Shown here one piece after another: positions 1 to 8,475 of a stretch of DNA of 64,000 nt. Source of the DNA: JBQTHD01 sp052390275 (GTDB lineage Bacteria; Actinomycetota; Acidimicrobiia; Acidimicrobiales; AC-14); contig JBQTHD010000015.1 of the NCBI GenBank assembly GCA_052390275.1, positions 75,041 through 139,040 on the forward strand, given 5' to 3'. The stretch's first letter is position 1; each line of letters starts with the position of its first letter. The notes under the pieces are model-generated. The model saw only the letters and a program-made list of their open reading frames with translations. It did not search any database and was not told where the DNA came from. The translations under genes and the position numbers were made by a program.

Positions 1-1578
1 GGAAACGTTGGCCCCGTCCAGCTTGGCCGTCTGTTCGGTCGCAACGTCCTGGAGGGCACCTTTCGGGCCGCCCCCGACCAGGACCTGTTCATCGGTGAAC
101 TGCTGGTGGCAGTGGATGACGCCACCGGACGGCGCTATGTCTTTCGCATTCTCGACGTGAGCTACGGCACCGAACATCGGGAGCCGGGGTGGGCAGAGCG
201 GGTGGCCGGAACAATGCTGGCCGACGATGCCCGGTTCGAGCAGGGCGCCCACCCCCTCTATGAGGCCGACCGCCGGACCTACCGGGTGGCCACCTGCCGG
301 TGTCTGGGATATGTGACTCCCGACGGGGTTGATTTCCGTAAACCAAAAAGTCTTCCCACCCAGTTCTCCCGGGTGGTGGCCCCCGAGGCCCGGGATTTCG
401 CTTTTCTCGCCACCCGCATGGGGGACCTGGCGGTGGGGGTCCTGCGCAGCGGCGAATCCACGGTGGACGTCCCGGTCGGGATCGACGGTGCCAGCCTGGC
501 CAGCCATGTGGGCATCTTCGCCACTACCGGGATGGGCAAGTCCAACCTCATGCGGGTGCTGGCCGGCGAGGTCATGCGGGCCCAGGGCCGCTACGCCCTT
601 CTGATCGTCGACCCACACGGGGAGTACCGATCCCATCTGGCCCGCCATCCCTGGGCGTCCGACCGGCTCCGCACCTACGCGGCCAGGCCGCTGCCCAACA
701 CCTCGGCGCTGCGCATCGGGTTGGCCGAGTTGACCATCGACGACCTGCGGACCTCCCACGACTGGTCCCGGGCCCAGGAGGAGGCGCTGTTCGAGTTGGA
801 GCGCGCCTACCGGGGCCGTACCGGTCTGGCCTGGCTGGCGGACTTCGCCGCCGAGGAGGACCTGGCGGGGTTCCGGGAATCTCAGCTCTCCAGCCGAGTG
901 GCCCAGTCCACCCTGGGGGTTATTCAGAGGCGGGCCCGTCGTCTCGTGGGGCTGGACTGCATCGCCATCGACGCCGGGGTGTCCGTGGGCGCCTCGGTCA
1001 TCGCCGACCTGCGGGCCGGCCGGGTGGTCCTGGTGGACGTCAGCGGCCTCGGCTCCACCGAGGAACTGTTGGTGGCGTCATTCTTGACCCGCCGCCTCAT
1101 GGACGAGTGGGCAGGTGCCTACCTGGACAACCCCAAGGAGCACGACCGGCTCCCGGTGGCCGCCGTGGTGCTCGAGGAGGCCCAGCGGGTGCTTTCGGCC
1201 GCGGCGGACCGGGACTCCAACGTCTTTCCCCGCCTGGCCCGGGAGGGCCGCAAGTTCAAGGTCGGGCTGTGCGCCATCACCCAACAACCCAAGTTGCTCG
1301 ACGACGAATTGCTCAGCCAGTTCAACACCTTCTTCATCCTGGGTCTGGCCGACGAGAAGGATCGCAACATCCTTCGATCGTCCTCCAAGCAGGACCTCTC
1401 GGGGCTTGGCCCGGAGATCCAGACGCTCATGCCAGGCGAGTGCCTGGTGGCCAACCTGCAGACCCCCTTCGCCGTTCCGGCCAAGGTCCACCTTTACGAC
1501 CACGCCGTCCGGTCCTGCCCGCCGCCCCCACCCCCCCGGCCGACAATGCCGAGCCACGTCTCAGCCCTGGTGGACTGA
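1..1578 (+). CDS. herA: HerA-type DNA translocase/helicase ATPase, 5' end outside the window
   Basis: The frame is open from base 1, so the true start lies upstream; 525 codons are visible and GTG 106 is only an internal candidate. HerA forms a hexameric ATPase ring that, in archaea, feeds DNA to the NurA nuclease during Mre11-Rad50 end resection. The Walker A motif TTGMGKSN is encoded near 523-546, a Walker B-like VVLEEAQRV near 1165-1191, and a conserved ITQQPKLLDDELLSQ block near 1276-1320. The N-terminal part resembles a HAS-barrel region. The stop is one base before the sbcD start, indicating co-transcription. A proline run ends the protein. A general DUF87/VirB4-like ATPase is the alternative, but the mre11-rad50 neighbours favour HerA. 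Confidence 0.85.
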   Translation, partial: GNVGPVQLGRLFGRNVLEGTFRAAPDQDLFIGELLVAVDDATGRRYVFRILDVSYGTEHREPGWAERVAGTMLADDARFEQGAHPLYEADRRTYRVATCRCLGYVTPDGVDFRKPKSLPTQFSRVVAPEARDFAFLATRMGDLAVGVLRSGESTVDVPVGIDGASLASHVGIFATTGMGKSNLMRVLAGEVMRAQGRYALLIVDPHGEYRSHLARHPWASDRLRTYAARPLPNTSALRIGLAELTIDDLRTSHDWSRAQEEALFELERAYRGRTGLAWLADFAAEEDLAGFRESQLSSRVAQSTLGVIQRRARRLVGLDCIAIDAGVSVGASVIADLRAGRVVLVDVSGLGSTEELLVASFLTRRLMDEWAGAYLDNPKEHDRLPVAAVVLEEAQRVLSAAADRDSNVFPRLAREGRKFKVGLCAITQQPKLLDDELLSQFNTFFILGLADEKDRNILRSSSKQDLSGLGPEIQTLMPGECLVANLQTPFAVPAKVHLYDHAVRSCPPPPPPRPTMPSHVSALVD

Positions 1579-1579
1579 C

Positions 1580-2698
1580 ATGCGCATCGCCGCCCTGGGC
1601 GACGCCCACCTGGGCCGGGCCTACTACGCCTTCACCGCCGAAGGCGGCGTCAACCAGCGTGAACGGGACTTCGAGTTGGCCTTCGAAGCGGCCGTGGAGA
1701 CCGCGTTGTCGGTGGAGCCGGAACTGATCATCTGGTTGGGGGACATATTCGACCACCCCCGGCCCACCTACCGCTCCTTCCGGGTGGCCCAGCGGGCCCT
1801 GTCGAGGATCCGGGCCCACGGAGTGGACGTGGTTGCCATCAGCGGCAATCACGACACCCCTCGCCTGCCGGGCACCGGGAGCCCGTATTCGGTCCTGGCC
1901 GACACCTTCACCGACGTCTGCTTCGCTCATCGCCTGGCCTATGAACGCTTCGACTTTCCCGGCCTGGTGGTTCACGCCGTGCCCCAGATGATGTCGGTGG
2001 AGCACACCCTGGCCGCTCTCGCCGAGGTCAGCGACGAACGCAGCATCGACCGCACCAATCTGCTCATCACCCACCCCCGGATCAAGCAGGTCGAGCCGGG
2101 CTATGCCGACATCAACGAGATCGAACTCGACGCATCCGATCTCAAGGCTGACCTGGTGCTCCTCGGCCACTACCACTTCCCCACCAACGTCGGCCGAGGC
2201 ATGTGGTACGCCGGTTCCACCGACACGTTCTCCTTCGCCGACAACCCCGAGAAGCCCAAGGGGATCATGGTGGTCGACACCGACGAGGGATCGTTCACCC
2301 ACGTCCCCGTTCGGGGCTTGCGACCGCTCGTGACGATGGAGCCGGTGCAGGCCTGGGGCCGGTCGCCCGCCGAGGTGGCCGACGCCGTCATGGCCCGGGC
2401 GGCCGCCGTCCCGGCCGGTTCGGTGGCCCGCCTCTATCTCGAAGGCGTCGATCCCGAGGCCTACCGCCTCCTGGATCTGGCGGCGGTGCGCGATGCCGCC
2501 CGGGCGGGGCTCTACCTCAAGATCGAACCGCAGTTTGCAGCCACCCTCAGCCGGGTCGAGCTACCCGAGCTTTCATCCATCCCGTCGAAGTGGGGTGGTT
2601 ACGTGGACGGGCAGGACCTGGCCGGTTTTGACCGGGAGCGCCTTCGTTCGCTGGGCAGCCAATACCTGTCCGCGGCCGTTGAGGAGGCCGACTGCTGA
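1580..2698 (+). CDS. sbcD: Mre11/SbcD-type DNA repair exonuclease
   Basis: A 372-residue calcineurin-like nuclease that should pair with the downstream Rad50/SbcC ATPase to process DNA ends and hairpins. All phosphoesterase motifs are visible in order: GDAHLG (about residue 6), WLGDIFDH (about 53), SGNHDTP (about 89), LITHPR (about 163) and LLGHYH (about 193), which supply the two-metal site. ATG 1580 is chosen because MRIAALGDAHLG is the canonical N-terminus and it sits one base after the herA stop; the frame is open upstream only as a shadow of herA. The gap to sbcC is 25 bases. Confidence 0.93.
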   Translation: MRIAALGDAHLGRAYYAFTAEGGVNQRERDFELAFEAAVETALSVEPELIIWLGDIFDHPRPTYRSFRVAQRALSRIRAHGVDVVAISGNHDTPRLPGTGSPYSVLADTFTDVCFAHRLAYERFDFPGLVVHAVPQMMSVEHTLAALAEVSDERSIDRTNLLITHPRIKQVEPGYADINEIELDASDLKADLVLLGHYHFPTNVGRGMWYAGSTDTFSFADNPEKPKGIMVVDTDEGSFTHVPVRGLRPLVTMEPVQAWGRSPAEVADAVMARAAAVPAGSVARLYLEGVDPEAYRLLDLAAVRDAARAGLYLKIEPQFAATLSRVELPELSSIPSKWGGYVDGQDLAGFDRERLRSLGSQYLSAAVEEADC

Positions 2699-2723
2699 TG
2701 GGTCGTTCCGGCGAGTTCCGGCA

Positions 2724-5024
2724 ATGTCTTCACCTGAGGCGTCTGCCGTGCGCCTGACCCGGATCTACCTGCAGAACTACCGGGTCTACGAGGCGCCGTT
2801 GGATCTGGAGATCCCGCCGGGGCTGGTCGGGATATACGGGCTCAACGGGGCGGGAAAGTCGAGCCTCATCGAGGCTATTCGCTGGGTGCTCTACGGCCGG
2901 AGCCGCACACCCATAGACGAGATCCGAACGTCGGGGATCAACGCTGATTGCGTCACCGAGGTGGAGTTCGAGCACGAGGGCCACCTCTACACCGTCAGGA
3001 GGGTCATCTCCGGAGCCGGGTCCCATGTGCGGGCCGGGGCCATGGCCGACGGTTTCGGTGTCTCTGAAGGGGTCAGGGACACTGCTCGGTACGTCCATTC
3101 CATCCTGGGCATGGACGAGGCCGCCTTTCGGGCTTCGGTCTTCGCCGAGCAGAAACAACTGGCGTCGTTCTCCACCCAGTCCCCGGCCGATCGGCGCCGG
3201 CTGGTGCTGTCCCTGTTGGGAATTACCCCCCTGGACGCCGCCCGAGACGCCGCCCGCCGAGACGCCCGGGAGCAGGCCGTCCACCTGGACCGGCTCCGCC
3301 AAGTGCTGGAGCCTCTGGCCAATCTGGAATCGGCTCTGGCCCAGGCCCAGGTGGATGCCACCTCCGCGGACATCCGGGCCGGGGCCTCGGAAGCCGCTGC
3401 GGCAGCGGCGGCCAAAGCTGCGGAGGATCTGTCGCGCAGGGTGGGCGAGTGGGAGGAACTTGCCCGCCGCCACGAGCGACTTACGGCGGAGATGCGTTCG
3501 ACCGCCGCCGGGCGGGCCCGAGCCGCCGACGCCGTTGCCCGCCTGGCCTCGGAGGTGGCAGAACTGGAGAAGTTGGCCGCCCGGCGGGAGGACCTTAGGG
3601 TGCAGGCGGAGGGATGGCAGTTGGCCGAGGCCCGGCTGCGCCGGGTGGAGGCGGTGGCGGCGGCCCAGGCCGCCCTGGATCGCCTGCCGGCCGACCCCCG
3701 GGCCGATCCGCCCGATGACCTGGGAATGGAGAGAACCCGTCGCCAGGCTGAGGAAGCCAGGGCTGCGCTGGCAGCGGTGAACGGCCGCTTCGAAGCGGCC
3801 ACCGCCGAGCGGCTCCGGGCCACCGAGGCCGCCCGCCGATCGGCCACCCTGACCGGCGAGGGGGACTGCCCCATGTGCGGCCAGGAACTGGGATCCTCCT
3901 TCGCGGCAGTGCAGGCGCATCGAGCGGCGGAAGTGGCGGCGGTGGAGCGTCGGCTGCTGGATTTGGAGCTCGATCGCAACCGCGCCGTTTCGGTGGCTTC
4001 GGCAACCGCCGAGCGGGCACTGGCTGCCACCAAGGCTCACAAGCAAGCCCAGGCGGCCTGGGCCGAAGCCGGAAAGATCCTGGCCCGCCGCCAGGCGGCA
4101 GAGACGGCCTTGACGCTCGCGGCCGAGACCCTGGGGCGCAGGTTGGAGCCGGGGGAGAGAGCGTCGCTCGCGGCCGAGGTCGAGCGCCGTCGCCGGGCGG
4201 CCGACGAGTACTCCCATCTCGGGGGGCGGATGGAGAGGTTGGCGGCCGCCACCGCCGAGTTGGACGTGGAACGGGCCGCCCTGGCCGAGGCCAGCGCCAC
4301 CGGTGATCGGTTGCGGCGGGCGGCTGAGGAACTGGGGCCGGCCCCGCCGGACCTGGCCGGGTCCCGCCAGTCGTTGCTGGCCGCCTCCGCCGCAGCCAAG
4401 CGGGCTACGGCCGCAGCCGGGGAGGCTCGGGCGGCCGCAGCGGGGGCCGGTGCCCGGACCGAGGCCGCCGCCGCCCGTCTGGCTGACGCCCGGGGGCAGC
4501 ACGCCCAGGTGGATCGTCTGGCGGAGGAGGCCCGGCACCTCGCCCGGGTGGCGGAATTGCTGAACGGCTTCCGCAACACCCTGGTGGCAACGGTGGGGCC
4601 GCGACTGTCGGCCCAGGCGGCCGACCTGTTCTCCGAGTTGACCGATGCCGAGTACGACCGCCTCGAGGTGGACCCCGACACGTACGAGATCAAGATTTTC
4701 GACGGCGGCAGCGCCTACCGGATGGACCGGTTCTCCGGGTCGGAGACCGATCTGGCCAACCTTGCCCTACGGGTGGCGGTGAGTGAGCAGATCCACCTTC
4801 AGTCCGGGGGTGCGGTGGGACTGCTCGTTCTCGACGAAGTCTTCGGCCCCCTCGACGACGATCGCAAGGAGCGGATGCTGATGGCGCTCAACCGGCTGCG
4901 GGGCCGCTTTCGTCAGATCCTGGTGGTGACTCACGATTCCACCATCAAGGAGCAGCTTCCCCACGCCATCGAGGTGGTGAAGCTGCCCGGCCGCCGGGCC
5001 ACCGCCCGCCTGATCAGCGCATAG
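2724..5024 (+). CDS. sbcC: Rad50/SbcC-type SMC-like ATPase with zinc hook
   Basis: ATP-driven clamp partner of the Mre11-like nuclease. At 766 residues it is short for the family (often 850-1300), implying short coiled-coil arms. Walker A GLNGAGKSS lies near residue 38; the zinc-hook CPMC is at residues 382-385, almost exactly central, with Ala/Glu/Arg-rich coiled coil on both sides; a signature motif FSGSETDLANL lies near 671 and Walker B LLVLDEVFGPLDDD near 700. Start ATG 2724 gives MSSPEASAVRLTRIYLQNYR; GTG 2748 is an alternative. Last gene of the herA-sbcD-sbcC operon. Confidence 0.92.
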   Translation: MSSPEASAVRLTRIYLQNYRVYEAPLDLEIPPGLVGIYGLNGAGKSSLIEAIRWVLYGRSRTPIDEIRTSGINADCVTEVEFEHEGHLYTVRRVISGAGSHVRAGAMADGFGVSEGVRDTARYVHSILGMDEAAFRASVFAEQKQLASFSTQSPADRRRLVLSLLGITPLDAARDAARRDAREQAVHLDRLRQVLEPLANLESALAQAQVDATSADIRAGASEAAAAAAAKAAEDLSRRVGEWEELARRHERLTAEMRSTAAGRARAADAVARLASEVAELEKLAARREDLRVQAEGWQLAEARLRRVEAVAAAQAALDRLPADPRADPPDDLGMERTRRQAEEARAALAAVNGRFEAATAERLRATEAARRSATLTGEGDCPMCGQELGSSFAAVQAHRAAEVAAVERRLLDLELDRNRAVSVASATAERALAATKAHKQAQAAWAEAGKILARRQAAETALTLAAETLGRRLEPGERASLAAEVERRRRAADEYSHLGGRMERLAAATAELDVERAALAEASATGDRLRRAAEELGPAPPDLAGSRQSLLAASAAAKRATAAAGEARAAAAGAGARTEAAAARLADARGQHAQVDRLAEEARHLARVAELLNGFRNTLVATVGPRLSAQAADLFSELTDAEYDRLEVDPDTYEIKIFDGGSAYRMDRFSGSETDLANLALRVAVSEQIHLQSGGAVGLLVLDEVFGPLDDDRKERMLMALNRLRGRFRQILVVTHDSTIKEQLPHAIEVVKLPGRRATARLISA

Positions 5025-5025
5025 C

Positions 5026-5063
5026 CCTCCGGACCTCCGGACCTCCGGACCTCCGGACCTCCG
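5026..5063. repeat. 8-bp tandem repeat after sbcC
   Basis: Four full copies of CCTCCGGA plus a partial fifth begin two bases after the sbcC stop. The 8-bp unit is not a multiple of three, fitting a non-coding position and contrasting with the in-frame repeats elsewhere. It marks the junction between the core operon and the decayed accessory patch. Confidence 0.9.
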
Positions 5064-5127
5064 ACCGGCCGCTTGCACTTTGGCTGGGCGAGTGCTTCGG
5101 GGTGGATCGCGAGCCCGTCGAGGGTTC

Positions 5128-5419
5128 CTAGATCGCTCGCATCCGGTTGTTGCGGGCGTTGTGCTCGACCTCGGCGAGGCCGAGGTGTTCGAGCACAGGG
5201 GGTACGTAGTTGGCGAAACCGCCCTCGGTAGCCCATGCGAAGCCCGTAGTAGCCGCCGACTGGGTTGTGTTCGGATCGAGCCCACGCCTCGACCGTGTCC
5301 GGCTTCACAGGCTTGTTCTCGTCGGCGTTGCCGAACGACACCCAGTCGCCACGTTCGCGGAGCATCGCATGGAGGTCCTCGATGCAGCGGAGCTGGTAGC
5401 TGAGCTTGATCGATCCCAC
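5128..5419 (-). pseudogene. Frameshifted remnant of a small hypothetical protein gene
   Basis: On the minus strand a coherent protein reads VGSIKLSYQLRCIEDLHAML and on to VEAWARSEHNPVGGYYGLRM, then the same sense continues in another frame as GGFANYVPPVLEHLGLAEVE and NARNNRMRAI before a stop at 5128-5130. The switch falls near 5221-5232 and equals one extra base (or two lost). Sense also extends upstream of 5419 toward about 5500, through a run of seven C that may hold a second shift. I recall similar short actinobacterial hypothetical proteins but give no function. A sequencing error cannot be excluded. Confidence 0.55.
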
Positions 5420-5588
5420 GCGGATGCGCAGTGCGGGCGGATCGGCATCGGGGTCCGTCCACGCGTCAAACTCCGAGCTGCCCGGGGGGGTCGTCAGGGT
5501 CCGGCACCGACCTCGACGAAGGCGAGGTCAAGAACGCATCTGCGACTCGAGGTTGAGCATGGGGTTCAACGGGCCGTCGGGAGCCAGA

Positions 5589-6316
5589 TCAGGGCCAAGT
5601 GCGGGAAGCCGGGTTCCACCTTCGTCCGAGCGCGTTGGCACTGATGGCCGGGTCGGCGAACGCGATAAATGCCGCGACGATGTCTGCGAAGGCTTCGGGC
5701 ACTCGATCTTCGACCTGTTGCTTCCGCCGCCACGCCGCCCACCTCTGCTGGCCGATGTCGCCATAGCCGTCGAGGACGGTGGCGAGCGGTGCCAACTCCA
5801 CGCCGCGGTGCTGTGCGACGTCACGGAGCGATCCGACGAGGGCGTCGCCGTCGACGGGGTGGTGGGCGGCGAGGCGGGATCTCCTGTGTTCACGTCGACA
5901 TGAAAGCGATGCTTCGCCGGGAGGAGCGTCGCAGCCATCGATACCCGCACGCCGGGGTAGGCGTCATCGTCGCGGATGCCCTCGGCCGTGGCTGAGCTCG
6001 TGTCGAACACCACGCCGTCGTCGATTTCGATGGCGGCGACCTCAACCATCCGTTGGCGGACGACCTCGGCGTCGCTGCTCAGCGCGGTGGCCTGAAGGTC
6101 GACATCCCGGGTTGGGCGGCGTACGCCGAAGGCGGCGAGCAGAACTCCGCCCTTGAGGACGAAGCTCTCGCGATCTGGCGACCGCGAGAGCCGGTCGAGA
6201 AAGGTCTCAAGGATGTAGAGCTGGAACAGCTCTTGGACCGGCCGGCCGTCGGCTCGCGCCTTTTTCTGCAGGTCGATGTAGGTACGCCCGGAGGTGGAGT
6301 CGCGCGACGGGGTCAA
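5589..6316 (-). pseudogene. abiEii: AbiEii-type nucleotidyltransferase toxin with an internal frame-breaking deletion
   Basis: Toxin half of a type IV AbiE module. The start is TTG 6316, overlapping the antitoxin stop as TTGA. The first about 147 codons are normal: FVLKGGVLL then FGVRRPTRDVDLQ (the nucleotidyltransferase motifs) up to HVDVNTGDP. Immediately after, near 5872-5880, family-like sequence continues in a different frame: RLAAHHPVDGDALVGSL, RWAAWRRKQQVEDRVPEAF, IVAAFIAFADPAI and a terminal WNPASRTWP with stop at 5589-5591. The segment that normally joins these, including the conserved AEK and arginine/aspartate-rich motifs (roughly 50-60 residues as I recall), is missing. The product cannot be a functional toxin. 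Confidence 0.8.
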
Positions 6317-6927
6317 AGAAGGACCTCGAGCGCGGAACGCAAGGGCGTTTCGGCACCCTTGAACCTGCGGGCGAGGGTGATCAGTTGGCCCGGGTTGCGG
6401 CCGTGCCGGGTCAGCCACCGGCGAAGCGCCTCCCATGCAAGTTCCGAGCCTTGGTCGTGCCGGAGCCGGACCAGATCGATGAGGGATCTCTCTGGCGAGT
6501 AGATGCCAAGTGGCCGCCGGGCGCCGACATCGAAGGTGTCCCGCCCGACGTCGAAGGTGCTGCGGTCGAACTGGTGTAGCCGGTGGGGTGCTTGCAACTT
6601 CGGCCGGGTTTCGCCACGGGGGATCGCAACGTCGATGGAAGCCGGGATGGCGTCGATGAGGTCGTGGTGGGCAAGTGCCGTTTCCAGGCACAGCGTCGCT
6701 CGGGGGACCCGCTCCGTTATCTCGACGAGGTCGAGGTCGGCCGCCGGAGCATCTGCCCACCGGTAGAGGCCGCGGCCCAGGGCGATGAGCTCGCCGGTGT
6801 CCCGAAGGGCGTAAAGCCGGCGATCGGAAAGCCCCTGGCCCGTGGCCTCGCTGTAGGTGAACAGGTCACCGAGGCGCTCACGCAACGTCCGTCTGTCAGC
6901 GGTCTCCACGGAGGAAAGCATACTCAC
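6313..6927 (-). CDS. abiEi: AbiEi-type antitoxin / transcriptional repressor
   Basis: A 204-residue protein with an N-terminal winged-helix stretch (LRERLGDLFTYSEATGQGLS, then YALRDTGELIALGRGLYRW), a pattern typical of AbiEi-like type IV antitoxins that repress their own operon, and a C-terminal domain with YSPERSLIDLVRLRHD. The frame is fully open; GTG 6927 or ATG 6921 can start it. It overlaps the broken abiEii by four bases. A long imperfect inverted repeat lies just upstream. With its toxin destroyed it may persist only as an autoregulated DNA-binding protein. Confidence 0.85.
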   Translation of the reverse strand: MSMLSSVETADRRTLRERLGDLFTYSEATGQGLSDRRLYALRDTGELIALGRGLYRWADAPAADLDLVEITERVPRATLCLETALAHHDLIDAIPASIDVAIPRGETRPKLQAPHRLHQFDRSTFDVGRDTFDVGARRPLGIYSPERSLIDLVRLRHDQGSELAWEALRRWLTRHGRNPGQLITLARRFKGAETPLRSALEVLL

Positions 6928-6946
6928 CTAGCCCTGATCTGTGTAG

Positions 6947-7004
6947 GAGTTCCTCCGCAGTCAGCCCCCCGCTACCAAAAGGCTGATCGAGGAGGTAGGA
7001 ACTC
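6947..7004. promoter_or_regulatory. Nested inverted repeat upstream of abiEi, candidate operator
   Basis: Two nested pairs of arms: GAGTTCCT (6947-6954) with AGGAACTC (6997-7004), and TCAGCC (6961-6966) with GGCTGA (6981-6986). The block lies between the abiEi start (6927, minus) and the HAD phosphatase start (7108, plus). AbiEi proteins are known to bind inverted repeats in their own promoter, so an operator is likely; a structured leader is the alternative. Confidence 0.5.
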
Positions 7005-7107
7005 GGGCGGGGCAGCTTCGCCGGCGTCAGCAACATTTCGGGTCACTCCTGGTCGAGGGGTACGACCGGCGGCCGGGCTTGTGAATCCGCGCACTAGCGT
7101 TCCGGCG

Positions 7108-7884
7108 ATGGTCTGGATCCTCGACCTCGACGGGGTGGTCTGGTTGTCCGAACAGGCCATTGCCGGCTCGCCCGAAGCGGTAGGGCAACTCCGCGACCGG
7201 GGCGACAGGGTGCTGTTCCTTACCAACAACGCGGGGCCCACGGTGGGCGAACTGTCGGACAAGCTCAACCGCCTGGGCGTAAAGGCCACCCCCGCCGACG
7301 TCGTGACCGCCGCCCAGGCGGCGGCCGGTCTGCTTGAGCCGGGGAGTACCGCCCTGGTCTGCGCCGGCGCGGGGGTGCGCGAAGCCCTGGAGGCCCGCGG
7401 GGTGGCGGCGGTCAGCCACGGCGACGCGGACGCTGTGGTCGTCGGGTTCCACCGTGACTTCAATTACGACCGGCTCACTGCCGCCTTCCTGGCCGTCCAC
7501 AGGGGGGCCCGGCTGATCGGCACCAATGACGACACCACCTACCCCACACCAGCGGGTTTGGTACCAGGAGGTGGGGCCATCCTGGCCGCCGTGGTCGCCG
7601 CTACCGGCGCGGCGCCGGAGGTGGCGGGCAAGCCCTACGCACCCATGGCCGCGGCCGTGGCCGATCGTCTCGGCGGTTACCCGACCGAGGGGGTGATGGT
7701 GGGGGACCGGCCCTCCACCGACGGCCTGATGGCCGCCCGGCTGGGGCTGCCCTTCGCCCTGGTGACCTCGGGGGTGACCACCGCGCAGGAAGCCGACGCC
7801 CTGGCCCCGCAACCAGCACTTATCGCGGCGGACCTGGCTGCTGTGGTCAGAAGCGGTCGCTTTGGGGTCGATTCCGTTCCCTGA
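7108..7884 (+). CDS. HAD-superfamily class IIA phosphatase (NagD-like)
   Basis: A 258-residue cytoplasmic phosphatase of the NagD/phosphoglycolate phosphatase type. Motif I DLDGVVW (residues 5-11) carries the nucleophile Asp, motif II is FLTNNAG, and motif IV is MVGDRPSTDGLMAARLG near the C-terminus; the cap lies between. ATG 7108 puts the nucleophile at the expected position near the N-terminus; the frame is open upstream without family sense. Substrate cannot be read from the sequence. It is divergent from the AbiE remnant and convergent with the lipoprotein gene. Confidence 0.88.
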   Translation: MVWILDLDGVVWLSEQAIAGSPEAVGQLRDRGDRVLFLTNNAGPTVGELSDKLNRLGVKATPADVVTAAQAAAGLLEPGSTALVCAGAGVREALEARGVAAVSHGDADAVVVGFHRDFNYDRLTAAFLAVHRGARLIGTNDDTTYPTPAGLVPGGGAILAAVVAATGAAPEVAGKPYAPMAAAVADRLGGYPTEGVMVGDRPSTDGLMAARLGLPFALVTSGVTTAQEADALAPQPALIAADLAAVVRSGRFGVDSVP

Positions 7885-7980
7885 TCCAGGCCTCATCGAC
7901 TGCTACCGCCGTCCGCACCTTCGGACGTATTGGAGGATGCGGCCGAGGGTGGGCGGCGTCGGTGAGTTGACCGCAGCTAC

Positions 7981-8475
7981 TCAGGAGTCGGCGTAGTACC
8001 AGGGGTCGATCGTGAGGTATTTCGACCGCTCCGAGCAGGCGTCGTCCACCGTCTCGAACACAAGGTAGGCATCGCCGGCGACCTGTTTGCCCCGGACCTC
8101 CACGCTGTAGCGGCCCAGGGCTGAACCGCACGATTTGGTTGTCACCTCGAAGGTCCCGGCGGCCAGACGGTAGGTGCCGGAGGTAGCTCCCACGCCCTCG
8201 GCGGGGATGATCAGGGCCAAGTCTCCGCTGGAGCGAAGTTGCAGCAGCGCCGGCCGGGTGGTCCGGTAAATGCCGTAGACGTCGGCGGCCTGCTGGGGCA
8301 CTCCGGGCCGGGGCGGGCGGACGTTCAACCGCTCCGAGCGGTCGCCCCCGCAGGCTGCTCCAGCCACCAGAAGTCCGGCCGCCGAGAACGCAGGTACTAG
8401 GCGCCGAAGCCAGGTACGACGCCGGCAGGTGCCGCTCTCCCGAGCGTTCGCGCTAAGCGACGAACCGGGTTTCAC
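7981..8475 (-). CDS. Predicted lipoprotein of unknown function
   Basis: A 164-residue protein with an arginine-rich n-region (RRRTWLRRLV), hydrophobic core and lipobox LLVAGAAC, so it is probably anchored outside the membrane. The rest has two further cysteines that could form a disulfide (KSCGS and DDACS) and ends WYYADS. No family recognised. GTG 8475 overlaps the deacetylase stop as GTGA, so it is the last gene of a cofC - deacetylase - lipoprotein operon. Confidence 0.7.
   Translation of the reverse strand: MKPGSSLSANARESGTCRRRTWLRRLVPAFSAAGLLVAGAACGGDRSERLNVRPPRPGVPQQAADVYGIYRTTRPALLQLRSSGDLALIIPAEGVGATSGTYRLAAGTFEVTTKSCGSALGRYSVEVRGKQVAGDAYLVFETVDDACSERSKYLTIDPWYYADS

Noticed and set aside
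2730..4538. A 602-codon antisense frame over sbcC
   Set aside because: Gly/Arg/Pro-rich shadow of a coiled-coil gene; no family sense and no start signal.
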